The notes: generated from the sequence alone by a model not told the origin. DNA of 64,000 bases from Micrococcus endophyticus (GCF_014205115.1 NZ_JACHMW010000001.1:2604001-2668000), one strand, 5' to 3'. Counted from the stretch's first letter, positions 42,423-51,529 are shown. Numbers and translations are program-made.

Positions 42423-42434
42423 TAGCCTGGGTCC
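42423..42434 (+). promoter_or_regulatory. Leaderless-type -10 (TAGCCT) for the MFS pair
   Basis: TAGCCT (42423-42428), 6 nt, then the GTG at 42435; no Shine-Dalgarno sequence is visible. Confidence 0.5.
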
Positions 42435-43763
42435 GTGACCCCGGCCTCCTCCGCCCCCGCCGCCGCGCGCTCCGGCCCCTCCACGGCGCTGCTGTGGGTG
42501 CTGCTGGCCGCCATGGGCGCCGGGCCCCTGTTCAACTACGGGATCTCCGCGTCCTCCACGGTGATCATCGAACGGCTCGGGGTGACCTCCGGCCAGCTGG
42601 GCACCGTGATGACCGCGGTGTTCGCGGCGGCCGCGGTCACCTCCCTCGGCCTGGGCCGGGCCGCCGACCGGCTCTCCTCCCGCGCCCAGATGAGCATCAT
42701 CTTCGGCGGCACCGCCGTGGCCCTCGTGATGGGCGCGTCCGCCCCGTCCCTGCCCGTGCTCTACGCGGCGGCCGCCGTCGCGGGCGTCACCCAGGCGATC
42801 TCCAACCCCACCACCAACCGGATCATCCGCACCGTGGTCCCGCCCGAGCGGCGGATCGGGTGGATCGGCGTGAAGCAGTCTGGCGTGCAGGCCGCGCAAC
42901 TCTTCGGCGGCCTGTTCTTCCCGGCCGCCTCCCTCGCCCTCGGCTGGACGGGGGCGGCGCTGGTCGTGGCCGTGCTCGCGTGCGTGCTGTGGGGCTTCGC
43001 CCTGTGGGCGGCCCCGCCGCTGCCCGGCGCGGCACCCACCGCGGACCCGGACGCCGAGCGCGCCTCGGCACCCGACGCCGACCGCGCGTCGGCTCCGGAC
43101 ACCGGGCCGGCCGCGGCCCGCGCGCGCCGCCGGGACGGACGACGTCGGCGGGGCACCACGGCGCTGCCGGCCTCGGTCTGGTTCTTCGCGGCCATCGCGT
43201 TCCTCACCGGCCTGGGCATGCAGGCCACCAACATGTACCTGCCGTTGTTCGCGGTGGAGTCCCTGGACCTCACGCTCGTGGCCGGCGGCGCGGCGGCGGC
43301 CGTGTCCGGCGTGATCGGCGTGTTCTCGCGCATCTGGTGGAGCCGCCGCATGGCCGCGGGCGCGCGCCCCACCGCCCTGCTGGCCGCGATCTGCCTGGGC
43401 GCCCTGGCCGGCGTCGTGGTGCTGCTCGCCGCCGACCTCGCCCACCTGCCCGCCCTGCTGTGGGTGGGGGCGGCCGTGCACGGGCTGACCGTGCTGGGCG
43501 CGAACGTGGTCACCAACGCCGGCCTGATGAGCGAGGTGCCGGCCGAGAGCCTCGGCCGCGCCAGCGGCGCCAACGCGATGGGCATGTACGCCGGGTTCGC
43601 CCTGGGGCCGCTGGTCATGGGCGTGCTGCGCGACTTCACCGGCGACTACCGGGCCGGCTTCGGCGCGGTGGGCCTCGGGTATGTCCTCGCGTTCCTCGTG
43701 GTGCTGCTGCTGCGCCGCCACGTGGGCCGTCGCGCGGCGGATCTGCGCGCCGAGACGGCGTGA
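42435..43763 (+). CDS. MFS transporter
   Basis: A 442-residue major facilitator with 12 membrane segments and a central cytoplasmic, Asp/Arg-rich loop (about 195-235). The segment GLGRAADRLSSRAQ after the second helix corresponds to the MFS A-motif. The substrate is unknown. It starts with GTG after TAGCCT and overlaps the next MFS gene by GTGA, so the two are translationally coupled and could form a pair. Confidence 0.85.
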   Translation: MTPASSAPAAARSGPSTALLWVLLAAMGAGPLFNYGISASSTVIIERLGVTSGQLGTVMTAVFAAAAVTSLGLGRAADRLSSRAQMSIIFGGTAVALVMGASAPSLPVLYAAAAVAGVTQAISNPTTNRIIRTVVPPERRIGWIGVKQSGVQAAQLFGGLFFPAASLALGWTGAALVVAVLACVLWGFALWAAPPLPGAAPTADPDAERASAPDADRASAPDTGPAAARARRRDGRRRRGTTALPASVWFFAAIAFLTGLGMQATNMYLPLFAVESLDLTLVAGGAAAAVSGVIGVFSRIWWSRRMAAGARPTALLAAICLGALAGVVVLLAADLAHLPALLWVGAAVHGLTVLGANVVTNAGLMSEVPAESLGRASGANAMGMYAGFALGPLVMGVLRDFTGDYRAGFGAVGLGYVLAFLVVLLLRRHVGRRAADLRAETA

Positions 43764-45064
43764 GGGGCAACGGCGTGGGCGGGCGCGGGTCGCGTGGGCG
43801 CGGACCGGAAGGGGACCGCGCGTCCCTGGCGTGGCTCTGGGCCCTCGTGGCCGGGGCCGCGCTGACCCAGACCGCCCTCAACCTCGCCCGCCCCGTCACC
43901 AGCTACCGCCTGCTGGCACTCGACGCCCCCGAGGCCGCCGTGGGCTGGGCGACGGCGGCCTACGCCCTGCTCCCGCTGCTCGGCGCCCTGTGGATGGGCC
44001 GGGCCACGGACCGGCTGCCCTCCGCGGTGCCGCTCGTGGCGGCCGGCGCCCTCACGATGGGCGCGGGCGGGGCCGGCCTGGCCCTCGCGACGTCGGCGGC
44101 GGCCGTGTACGCCGCCTCCGCCGTGCTCGGCGTGGGCCACCTCGCCTTCACCATCGCGGGGCAGGCCGCGATCGCCCGACGCGCGGGCCCCGGGCTTCTC
44201 GACGCCGGCTTCGGCTGGTTCACGGCCGCCTTCTCCGTGGGGCAGATGGCCGGGCCCCTGCTCGCCGGGCCGATGCTGGCCGACGGCGCCACCGTGGAGG
44301 CCACCGCGCTCGCCCTCTGGGTGTCCGCCGGGATCGCCGCCGCCGGCATGCTCCCCGTGCTCCTCGTCCCGGGCGCGCGGCCCCGGCCGGGGGAGCGGGA
44401 CGGGACGGTCGAGCCGGACTCCCGTTCGGGTGATGCCGCCGAGGGCGCCGACGCCTCTGCCCCGCGTGGAGGCGAGACGGCGGACGCCGCCGCATCCCCG
44501 GGGGAGGCGACCACGCCGGAACCGGCGGCGGGGCGGCACGGGGGGCGGCCGAGCCTCGCGCGCATCCTGCGGGTGCCGGGCGTGGCCCCGCAGCTGCTCG
44601 CCTCGGTGGCGCTGCTGGCCATGGTGGACATCCTCACGGCGTTCCTGCCGGTGGTGGGGGAGCACTACGGCGTGAGCCCCGCCCATGTGGGCGTCCTGCT
44701 GGCCGTGCGCGGGGCGGGCTCGCTGCTCTCGCGGGCGCTGCTGCCGTGGCTGCGGCGCCGCTGGAGCCGCGAGGGGCTGGTGCGCACGGCCCTGCTGTTC
44801 TCCGCGGCGGCGATCGGCGTGGCCCCGCTGGGGCTGGCCGAGCCGACGTGGGGGTGGGTGGCCGTCGTCGCGATGGCGGCGGGCGGGTTCACCCTGGGGC
44901 TGGGGCAGCCGCTGACCATGTCCCTGGTGACGCAGGCCGTGCCGGCGGGCTGGCGCTCCAGCGCCCTGGCCGTCCGGCTGATGGGCAACCGGGCGGGGCA
45001 GGTGGTGCTGCCCGCGACGGCCGGCCTGCTGGCCGCCCCGCTCGGTCCGGCCGCGGCCGTGTGA
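43760..45064 (+). CDS. MFS transporter, C-terminus cut by a TGA codon
   Basis: A 434-residue major facilitator coupled to the preceding MFS gene (GTGA overlap). It has 12 predicted membrane segments with a long acidic central loop (about 210-260). The frame stops at TGA 45062-45064 inside the last membrane helix. The next 21 codons in the same frame (FACAVLAASGLERTAAARRRR, stop at 45128) are a perfect continuation of that helix plus a basic tail. A TGG-to-TGA change is therefore likely, shortening the protein by 22 residues. It may be impaired or still work. Substrate unknown. Confidence 0.85.
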   Translation: MRGNGVGGRGSRGRGPEGDRASLAWLWALVAGAALTQTALNLARPVTSYRLLALDAPEAAVGWATAAYALLPLLGALWMGRATDRLPSAVPLVAAGALTMGAGGAGLALATSAAAVYAASAVLGVGHLAFTIAGQAAIARRAGPGLLDAGFGWFTAAFSVGQMAGPLLAGPMLADGATVEATALALWVSAGIAAAGMLPVLLVPGARPRPGERDGTVEPDSRSGDAAEGADASAPRGGETADAAASPGEATTPEPAAGRHGGRPSLARILRVPGVAPQLLASVALLAMVDILTAFLPVVGEHYGVSPAHVGVLLAVRGAGSLLSRALLPWLRRRWSREGLVRTALLFSAAAIGVAPLGLAEPTWGWVAVVAMAAGGFTLGLGQPLTMSLVTQAVPAGWRSSALAVRLMGNRAGQVVLPATAGLLAAPLGPAAAV

Positions 45065-45200
45065 TTCGCGTGCGCCGTGCTCGCCGCCTCCGGGCTGGAG
45101 CGGACGGCGGCCGCGCGCCGCCGTCGCTGACCTCGGCACGACGGCGCCGCCCGCCGCCGGACACGACGACCAGCGCACACGCCCACCCCCCGGACACGAC

Positions 45201-45232
45201 GACGCCCCCGGTCCGTGTGGACCGGGGGCGTC
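45201..45232. terminator. Bidirectional hairpin terminator
   Basis: Perfect 14-bp stem GACGCCCCCGGTCC/GGACCGGGGGCGTC with a GTGT loop between the convergent MFS and cold-shock genes. No T-run follows, as is common in very GC-rich actinobacteria. Confidence 0.75.
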
Positions 45233-45271
45233 GGGACGTCCCCGGGGGACGTCAAGCCTGGTGGGCGAAGA

Positions 45272-45475
45272 TCAGATCTTCGTCACGTTCGCGGCCTGGA
45301 GGCCCTTGGGGCCGTCCTGGGTCTCGAACTCGACGCGGTCGTTCTCCTGGAGCTCCTTGAAGCCCGAGCCCTGGATGGCGGAGAAGTGCACGAACACGTC
45401 CGCGGAGTTGTCCTCGGGGGCGATGAAGCCGTAGCCCTTCTCAGCGTTGAACCACTTGACGGTGCCGACAGCCAT
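45272..45475 (-). CDS. cspA: Cold-shock protein (CspA family)
   Basis: A 67-residue single cold-shock domain. RNP1 KGYGFI (13-18) and RNP2 VFVHF (27-31) bind single-stranded nucleic acid; it acts as an RNA chaperone and antiterminator. AAAGGAC lies upstream of the ATG at 45475. The gene has a long apparent leader, as is usual for cold-shock mRNAs, and ends at a strong hairpin. Confidence 0.95.
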   Translation of the reverse strand: MAVGTVKWFNAEKGYGFIAPEDNSADVFVHFSAIQGSGFKELQENDRVEFETQDGPKGLQAANVTKI

Positions 45476-45731
45476 GATGGTGTCCTTTCGATGTGCCGCC
45501 GCAGTGCGGTGGCGGTGTTGGACCGCGGCCCGGGATGGGACGCGGGTGAAGCGGCGAGACTGAACCGCTTGCCCAACACTCATCAGCACCGGCCGGGGCC
45601 GGGAGGACGAGCAGTGAAGATGGCGGGATACAGCTTGATCAACTTCAGACACCATCCTCGCACGGATCGGCCGCCGCCGGAACCACGTGGGGAATGTTCA
45701 CCCGGAGTTCGCCCGCGACGGGCCTGAGGAG
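45476..45731 (-). promoter_or_regulatory. Leader and promoter region of the cold-shock gene
   Basis: There is no gene in these 256 nt. On the minus strand a TTGATC hexamer (within the palindrome TTGATCAA, about 45634-45641) could be a -35, leaving a leader of roughly 130-150 nt. The leader includes several GC-rich hairpins, as expected for temperature-responsive cold-shock mRNAs. Confidence 0.4.
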
Positions 45732-46256
45732 TCAGAGCGCGCGCAGGCCGTGGAACAGGTTGCGGTGCAGCGCGGCGGGCGCCACCTCGTCCGTGTGGTC
45801 CGCGAAGCCGGTCACCTCGAGCAGCACCACGGTGTGGTCCCCGGCCGGCACCTCGGCGTGCAGGCGAGTCTCCAGCCACAGCGCCGCGCCCTCGATGAGC
45901 AGGGCCTCGTTCGGGCTGACGTGGACGTCCAGGCCGGCGAACCGGTCGCCCTCGCGGGAGGCGAGCTGCCGGCACAGGTGGGTCTGGTCCGCCGCGAGCA
46001 GCGAGACGCCGAGCGAGGCGGCCTGCCGCAGGCGCGGCCAGGTGCGGGAGGTGTTCTGCGCGGAGAAGGCCACGAGGGCCGGCTCCCAGGAGATGCCCAC
46101 GCCGAACGAGGAGGAGACCATCACCTCCCGACGGTCCTCGGCGAGGCCGGCCACGGCCACGACCCCGGTGGGGAACGCGGACAGGCCGGAGCGCAGGTTG
46201 TGGTGGGAGAGGTCGGTGTCCCACACGCGGGTGCGGTCATCGAGAGTCCGGGTCAT
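45732..46256 (-). CDS. Flavin reductase family protein
   Basis: A 174-residue flavin-reductase/HpaC-like FMN-binding split-barrel protein: NLRSGLSAFPTGVVAVAG (about 20-38), VSSSFGVGISWEPALVAFSAQNTSRTWPRL (about 48-77), and HTVVLLEVTGFA near residue 140. It supplies reduced flavin to a partner monooxygenase, which is not nearby. The ATG at 46256 has GAGGAC 6 nt upstream and is preferred to the frame from 46274. A SAM-type riboswitch lies 107 nt upstream, tying it to sulfur or methionine metabolism, for example flavin-dependent organosulfur oxidation. Confidence 0.88.
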   Translation of the reverse strand: MTRTLDDRTRVWDTDLSHHNLRSGLSAFPTGVVAVAGLAEDRREVMVSSSFGVGISWEPALVAFSAQNTSRTWPRLRQAASLGVSLLAADQTHLCRQLASREGDRFAGLDVHVSPNEALLIEGAALWLETRLHAEVPAGDHTVVLLEVTGFADHTDEVAPAALHRNLFHGLRAL

Positions 46257-46363
46257 GGCGTCGGTCCTCTGCAAGACGAACGCGGCTCCGCGGCGAGGCG
46301 GTCACGCGGATCGACACGATCCACGGAGGCGCGGTACTTGCCCGCCGGAGGTCCCCGGGGGCC

Positions 46364-46448
46364 GAATCATCACCTGGAGCACCCCACTACTGCGTGAGAG
46401 GGTTGCCGTCCCGCCGGCCAGGGCCGTGATGACGGGAACTCGTGATTC
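46364..46448 (-). promoter_or_regulatory. SAM riboswitch (SAM-IV or SAM-I/IV-like)
   Basis: On the minus strand P1 is closed by GAATCA (46448-46443) pairing with TGATTC (46369-46364). Inside it are CTGGCCGGC, GGGACGGCAACCCTC, AGTAGTGGGGTGCTCCAGGTGATGA, in the order and spacing of the SAM-IV and SAM-I/IV aptamers (GGCAACCCTC, then GGGGTGC, then GGTGA). It lies in the leader of the flavin reductase gene and should lower its expression when S-adenosylmethionine is abundant. Subclass not certain. Confidence 0.8.
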
Positions 46449-46657
46449 TGCGTCCCACACTAGGACCGTCCCCGCCGCCCGGTCAACGTGGTCCGTCAGA
46501 TGGGACGGCGGGCCGGTCTTCCGGCGTCACAGTGCAGAGTCACGGGAGCGCAACGATTCGAGGGCGTCACGCTCGACGCGTTGCCCCGCCCTGTGGCCCG
46601 GGTCACACTGGGGCATCCGCCGCGCACCCCGCGCGGTCATCCTGCAGAGGGGAAGCC

Positions 46658-47308
46658 ATGCCGCACCGCCGCCGTCGCCCCCGCGTCCCCGTCGCCCTGT
46701 CCGTCGCCGCGGCGCTCGGCCTGGCACTGTCCGCCTGTGCCTCCACGACGACGGCGGGCGTCGGCTCGCAGTCGCCCGCGCCGTCCTCGGCGGCGGGCAC
46801 GACGTCCTCCGCCGCGGGCACGTCCTCCGCCGCACCGACGACCTCCGCCGCCCCGACGACGCCGGGCACCGCCGCCGAGATCGCCGGGGACGAGGCGGCC
46901 GCACAGGCCCAGGACGACGCCGCCACCCGGACCGCCCTGAACCGCGCCGTGGACGAGGACGGCATCCCCTACGCCGAGCTCGACCCGTCCCTGACCCTCG
47001 TCCCGGACGGCGCCTCGATCCTCTGGGAGGGGCTGGCCGTGGGGGCGCAGTCGCTGCGCGTGGACGCCCGCGCCGGGGAGGAGTACACGGTGGTGCTCCT
47101 CTGCGCGGAGCAGGACGGGTCCCGCCGCAGCCTCGTGATGACCACGGTGCCGGGCGAGGACTTCAGCGACGTGATGGCGGAGTCCCCGGGCTGCGGCCAC
47201 TGGTCCGCGGGGCTGCCCGCCCGCGAGGCGGATGGGCCGCTGACGCTGACCGGCGTCGTGCCCGACGGCGGCCCGTTCCGCATGGTGGTGTACCGGTCCG
47301 AGGGCTGA
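46658..47308 (+). CDS. Secreted lipoprotein of unknown function
   Basis: A 216-residue lipoprotein. A basic N-terminus and hydrophobic segment end at the lipobox LSAC (about residue 27), followed by a Ser/Thr/Pro/Ala linker to about residue 75. The C-terminal domain (about 85-216) has two conserved-looking cysteines, in VLLCAEQDG and ESPGCGHW, that could form a disulfide. No family is recognised. AGGGGAAGCC precedes the ATG at 46658. It is divergent from the flavin reductase and its riboswitch. Confidence 0.7.
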   Translation: MPHRRRRPRVPVALSVAAALGLALSACASTTTAGVGSQSPAPSSAAGTTSSAAGTSSAAPTTSAAPTTPGTAAEIAGDEAAAQAQDDAATRTALNRAVDEDGIPYAELDPSLTLVPDGASILWEGLAVGAQSLRVDARAGEEYTVVLLCAEQDGSRRSLVMTTVPGEDFSDVMAESPGCGHWSAGLPAREADGPLTLTGVVPDGGPFRMVVYRSEG

Positions 47309-47337
47309 CACCCTCGCCCTTGCCCAGCCCCGCCCGC

Positions 47338-47718
47338 TCAGCCCCGCTCGTCCGACGCGCGGCCGCGCAGTTCGTCCAGCTTGCGGCGGTCCCGCTTGGT
47401 GGGCCGGCCCGCGCCGCGCTCGCGGTGGGGCACCGCCAGCAGCTCGCGCGGGATCGGCGGCGGGGAGTGGTCGATGTAGTTCTTCACGGCCACGGGCGCG
47501 CCGACCCGCTTGCCGATCAGCCCGGTGACCTCGAGGATCCGCTCGCGCTGGTCCTTGCGCACCCGAACGCGGTCGCCCACGGCGAGGGTGTGGGCGGCCT
47601 TGACCGGCTCGTCGTTGACGCGCACGTGCCCGCCGCGCACGGCGGCGGTGGCCGCCGAACGGGTCTTGTACACGCGCACGGCCCACAGCCACGCGTCCAC
47701 CCGGACGGCGCCGCTCAC
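47338..47718 (-). CDS. S4-domain RNA-binding protein (Hsp15-like)
   Basis: A 126-residue protein with an N-terminal S4 domain (residues 6-55: RVDAWLWAVRVYKTRSAATAAVRGGHVRVNDEPVKAAHTLAVGDRV) and a basic C-terminal tail. It belongs to the Hsp15/RlbA-like group that binds stalled 50S-peptidyl-tRNA complexes. The GTG start at 47718 has no clear Shine-Dalgarno sequence. It lies downstream of hisD across the tandem repeat, so it may be read from the same transcript. Confidence 0.85.
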   Translation of the reverse strand: MSGAVRVDAWLWAVRVYKTRSAATAAVRGGHVRVNDEPVKAAHTLAVGDRVRVRKDQRERILEVTGLIGKRVGAPVAVKNYIDHSPPPIPRELLAVPHRERGAGRPTKRDRRKLDELRGRASDERG

Positions 47719-47766
47719 GCCGCGCCCCCGGGCCGGGCCGCCGTCGTCGTGGTGGTCACCGCCGGG

Positions 47767-47836
47767 CCGCTCACGCGAACCGACCCGCTCACGCGAACCG
47801 ACCCGCTCACGCGAACCGACCCGCTCACGCGAACCG
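47767..47836. repeat. 18-bp tandem repeat copied from the hisD 3' end
   Basis: Units of CCGCTCACGCGAACCGAC start at 47767, 47785, 47803 and 47821 (three full, the fourth 16 bp). The fourth copy contains the hisD stop codon (TCA at 47825-47827 on the plus strand) and its last codons. The array therefore looks like stepwise duplication of the hisD terminus into the spacer before the S4 gene. Confidence 0.88.
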
Positions 47837-49141
47837 GGTCCGCACCGCCACCCCGTGGGCGGGCAGGCGCTCGTCCTCGGCGAGCACGCTGATGCCCTCG
47901 GCGAGCTCCTTGAGCCCGGTCTCGGTGTACCGGATGCGCTGCTGCAGGCGCAGGAACGTCACGGTGCTCAGGCCGGAGGAGTGGCGGGCGGTGCCGGAGG
48001 TGGGCAGCACGTGGTTGGAGCCGGCGGAGTAGTCGCCGAGCGGCACGGGGGCGTGCGGGCCCACGAACACGGCGCCGGCGTTGCGGATCCGCGCCGCGAC
48101 GGCCTCAGGGTCGCGGGTCTGGATCTCCAGGTGCTCGGTGGCGTAGCGGTCCGAGACCTCCACGGCCTGGTCGAGGTCGCGCACCAGCAGCACGCCGGAC
48201 TGCGGCCCGGTGAGGGCCACGCGGATCTGCTCCTCGTGGAGGGAGCCGGGCACCTGCGCCTCGATCGCCGCGAGCACGTCCCGCACGAGGTCCTCGGAGT
48301 CCGTGATGAGCACGGAGGCGGCCAGCGGGTCGTGCTCGGACTGGCTGATCAGGTCCGCGGCCACCCAGTCGGCGCGGGCGGTGCCGTCCGCGATCACGGC
48401 GATCTCGGAGGGCCCGGCCTCCGCGTCCACGCCGATGATCCCCTGCAGGGCGCGCTTCGCGGCGGCCACGTACACGTTGCCGGGCCCCGTCACCATGTCC
48501 ACGGGGGCGCAGAGCCACCCGCCGCGTTCGTCCCGGACGCCGTGGGCGAGCATCGCCACGGCCTGCGCGCCGCCGGCCGCGTAGACCTCGTCCACGCCCA
48601 GCAGGGCGCACGCGGCGAGCACGGTGGGGTGCGGCAGGCCGCCGTGGTCGGCCTGCGGCGGGGAGGTCACCGCGAGCGAGCCGACGCCGGCCGCCTGGGC
48701 CGGCACCACGTTCATCACCACGGAGGACGGGTACACGGCGCGGCCGCCGGGCACGTACAGGCCCACGCGGTCCACGGGGATCCAGTGGTTCTGCACCGAG
48801 GCGCCCTCGCCGAGCTCCACCGTGCTGTCCTGCGGCAGCTGCGCGGCGTGCACGAGCCGGGCGCGCCGGATCGACTCCTCCAGGGCCGCGCGCACGTCCG
48901 CGTCCAGGCCCTCGAGGGCGGCGGCCAGCGCCTCGGCGGGCACGCGCAGGGCGGGCGGGCGGACGCCGTCGAAGCGCTCGGCCAGCTCCAGCAGCGCGGC
49001 CTCGCCCCCGGTGCGGACCTGCTCGAGGATCGGCGCCACCACCGGCACGGTGGAGGCCACGTCCACGTCCGCGCGGGGGATGATGCGGGACAGGTCCGCG
49101 GCGGCGGTGTCGATCTGACGCAGGTCGGTGACGGAGAGCAC
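47825..49141 (-). CDS. hisD: Histidinol dehydrogenase
   Basis: A 438-residue zinc- and NAD-dependent enzyme for the last two steps of histidine synthesis. Signature blocks are seen: [19 protein letters not shown] (about 128-146), [18 protein letters not shown] with the catalytic Glu/His (about 268-274), and the C-terminal [24 protein letters not shown] (about 370-395). The GTG start at 49141 has AGGGAGG-like sequence upstream. Other his genes are not present within the window. The stop codon lies in an 18-bp tandem repeat. Confidence 0.95.
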   Translation of the reverse strand: MLSVTDLRQIDTAAADLSRIIPRADVDVASTVPVVAPILEQVRTGGEAALLELAERFDGVRPPALRVPAEALAAALEGLDADVRAALEESIRRARLVHAAQLPQDSTVELGEGASVQNHWIPVDRVGLYVPGGRAVYPSSVVMNVVPAQAAGVGSLAVTSPPQADHGGLPHPTVLAACALLGVDEVYAAGGAQAVAMLAHGVRDERGGWLCAPVDMVTGPGNVYVAAAKRALQGIIGVDAEAGPSEIAVIADGTARADWVAADLISQSEHDPLAASVLITDSEDLVRDVLAAIEAQVPGSLHEEQIRVALTGPQSGVLLVRDLDQAVEVSDRYATEHLEIQTRDPEAVAARIRNAGAVFVGPHAPVPLGDYSAGSNHVLPTSGTARHSSGLSTVTFLRLQQRIRYTETGLKELAEGISVLAEDERLPAHGVAVRTRFA

Positions 49142-49290
49142 GGGATCCTCCAGGGAGGTCGGGGGGCGGGCGTCGGGGGCCGGCGGCGCGGGACCACAAC
49201 GGCGGCGGCCGGCCCCGGACCGCGCGGACGGTCAGCCTCCATTGTGCTCTTCCCCGGCGGGCGTCCGGTCACCGGTGTCAGACTGTCGTC

Positions 49291-50868
49291 ATGCTCCTCG
49301 CCGCGCTCTCCGGTCCCGCGTCCCCGCCCGTGCTCGGCTCCCTGGCACGCCTGTTCGCCGGGGAGAACGTGCCCGCCGGCGTGGAGGGCAACGTCCAGGA
49401 CGGGGCGGCCGCCACCACCGCCGCCCTCGGCGTGGAGTGGGGCACCCTGCTGACCGTGCTCGTCGCCTTCGCCGTCGGCGCCACGCTCGTCTACGCGGCG
49501 CTGCAGCTGGCCCGCGGCGTGCTGCGCCGCCGCCCCGCGTTCCAGCACGGCGCGGCCCGGCTCAGCGCGCCCGCGGCGGTGGCTGCCGGCTTCCTGGCCG
49601 CGCGCATCTGGCTGGGCGTGATGGCGGAGGAGCAGACCTGGTACCGGCCGGCGTCGTTCCTGCTGCTGATCGCCGTGGCCGCCGCCGGCGCGTGGGCCGC
49701 GTGGCGGCTGGTCGGGGTCATCGAGGAGGGCATCCTCGGCCGCTACCAGGAGACCGGCGTGGAGCACCGCCGCGAGCGCCGCATCCGCACGCAGACCATC
49801 CTGATCCGCCGCATCCTCAACGCGGTGATCGTGGTGGTGGCGATCGCCGTCGTGCTGCTGGGCGTGCCGGAGGTGCGCTCGCTCGGCGCCGGCCTGCTGG
49901 CCTCCGCGGGCGTGATCTCCGTGATCGCCGGCCTCGCCGTGCAGTCCACGCTCACCAACGTGTTCGCCGGCTTCCAGCTGGCCTTCACGGACGCGATCCG
50001 CGTGGGGGACGTGGTGGACATGGAGGGCGTGTTCGGCACGGTGGAGGAGATCACCCTGTCCAACGTGGTCCTCAAGCTCTGGGACGGGCGGCGCATGGTC
50101 TACCCGTCCTCCCACTTCACCACCCAGCCGTTCGAGAACTGGACGCGCGTGGGCACGGAGGTCTCCGGCGTCGTGGAGCTGGACGTGGACTGGCGCGTGC
50201 CCATGCCGGCGCTGCGCGAGCGCCTCACCCAGCTGCTGGACTCCACCGACCTCTGGGACGGCCGCGAGTCCTCCATGCAGGTCACGGACGCGATCGGCGG
50301 CACCGTGCGCATCCGCGCCGTGGTCTCGGCCCGCAACTCCGGCGACCTGTGGGACCTGCGCTGCCTCGTCCGCGAGGACCTCGTGACGTTCCTGCGCAGC
50401 GAGCACCCCGAGGCCATCGTGGTGCAGCGCGTGGCGGAGCGGCTCCCCGCCCACGACGACGCGGCCCCCGCCTCCGAGGGCTCCGACGCGGGGGCCCGCG
50501 GTGCCGACCCGACAGGCGAGCCGGGCCCGGACGGCTCCGGGGTGGCGGCCCGCGAGCCGCGCCCGCGCACCGCGGAGCTGCCGCGCGTCGAGGGCGGGGA
50601 GCCCCGCCCGGACACGGTGACCACGCCGCTGACCCGCGTGGACGACCACGCCGGCCTCTACACCGGCTCGATCACCGCGGTGCAGCGCAACCGCGAGCTC
50701 GCCGGCCCGGGCGAGGAGGCGTTCGCCGAGCGGCGCGCCCAGCAGGCCAAACAGGCGGCGGAGGCTGCGACGGCAGACGAGGCCGGGCGGCGCAGCGGCG
50801 CCGGCTCCCACGCGGACGGCCTCCTCGACGACGCTGTCACGCGCCGCCGTCAGGACGACGAGGACTGA
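49291..50868 (+). CDS. MscS-type mechanosensitive ion channel
   Basis: A 525-residue protein with membrane segments at about 50-70, 90-110, 118-138 and the pore-lining region 170-215 (GAGLLASAGVISVIAGLAVQSTLTNVFAGFQL). An MscS beta-domain follows (DVVDMEGVFGTVEEITLSNVVLKLWDGRRMVYPSSHF) and an alpha/beta domain to about 385. The last 130 residues are disordered and rich in Ala, Glu and Arg. It releases solutes on hypo-osmotic stress. CAGACT with a 6-nt spacer before the ATG suggests a leaderless transcript. It is divergent from hisD. Confidence 0.9.
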   Translation: MLLAALSGPASPPVLGSLARLFAGENVPAGVEGNVQDGAAATTAALGVEWGTLLTVLVAFAVGATLVYAALQLARGVLRRRPAFQHGAARLSAPAAVAAGFLAARIWLGVMAEEQTWYRPASFLLLIAVAAAGAWAAWRLVGVIEEGILGRYQETGVEHRRERRIRTQTILIRRILNAVIVVVAIAVVLLGVPEVRSLGAGLLASAGVISVIAGLAVQSTLTNVFAGFQLAFTDAIRVGDVVDMEGVFGTVEEITLSNVVLKLWDGRRMVYPSSHFTTQPFENWTRVGTEVSGVVELDVDWRVPMPALRERLTQLLDSTDLWDGRESSMQVTDAIGGTVRIRAVVSARNSGDLWDLRCLVREDLVTFLRSEHPEAIVVQRVAERLPAHDDAAPASEGSDAGARGADPTGEPGPDGSGVAAREPRPRTAELPRVEGGEPRPDTVTTPLTRVDDHAGLYTGSITAVQRNRELAGPGEEAFAERRAQQAKQAAEAATADEAGRRSGAGSHADGLLDDAVTRRRQDDED

Positions 50869-50884
50869 GGCCCGGCGGGAGCGC

Positions 50885-51421
50885 TCAGCGCTCCAGCGTC
50901 GGGTCCCCGGGATCGACGGGCGTGAGTCGACGCTGCTCGACCATCGGCTCGGAGGCGGGCAGGCCGCGGGTCGCGGGGTCGGTCTCGGCCACGTGGCTGA
51001 CGGCCTCCGGGGTGCGGTCCCCGTACTGCGTGTATTCCTTGACGCACAGCACCGGCTGGTCGATCTCCTGGAGCAGCTCGTCCGAGACGGAGCCCATCAC
51101 GAACCGGCCGAAGCCGCCGCGGCGGCGCACGCCGATCACCACGATGGACGGGTCCAGCTCCGCGGCCACGTCCTTCATCTCCTGCACGGTGGAGCGCCCG
51201 CGCGCGTACTGGCGGAACTCCGCGTCCACGCCCGAGGCGTCGAGGCGGGCCTGCACGCCGCGCTGCTGCTCCTCGGTGACGAGGGACTTGGTGCGGTGCT
51301 CCCCGCCCGGGCCCGCGTTGACCACCACCACGCGCTCGCCGGTGGAGCGGGCGATGTCCAGGGCGGTGTCCAGGGCGGCGTCCGCGGACGTCGAGGGGGC
51401 GTAGCCGACGAGGATGGTCAT
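50885..51421 (-). CDS. Universal stress protein (UspA family)
   Basis: A 178-residue protein with one Usp domain (residues 1-130). The ATP-binding motif G-x2-G-x9-G-S is seen as GVRRRGGFGRFVMGSVSDELL (about 97-117), so it belongs to the nucleotide-binding class. A 45-residue C-terminal extension follows. GGAGGC lies upstream of the ATG at 51421. It is convergent with the mscS-type gene with only 16 nt between them. Confidence 0.9.
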   Translation of the reverse strand: MTILVGYAPSTSADAALDTALDIARSTGERVVVVNAGPGGEHRTKSLVTEEQQRGVQARLDASGVDAEFRQYARGRSTVQEMKDVAAELDPSIVVIGVRRRGGFGRFVMGSVSDELLQEIDQPVLCVKEYTQYGDRTPEAVSHVAETDPATRGLPASEPMVEQRRLTPVDPGDPTLER

Positions 51422-51529
51422 GGGGTGCCTCCGCGGGGGTCGAGGTGAGGAGTCGAGACTGCAGGGTGTGGCCCCAGCGTAGTGGCGGCGGGCCGCCCCG
51501 GGGGAGGGCCGACGGCGCCGCGGGACCGC

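Noticed and set aside
42494-45064. An 856-codon frame that could be read as one large double transporter
   Set aside because: The first 420 codons are out of phase with the first MFS gene and lack membrane segments. The true arrangement is two coupled genes with a GTGA overlap at 43760.
47767-47836. CRISPR array
   Set aside because: The units are head-to-tail 18-mers with no spacers and derive from the hisD end.
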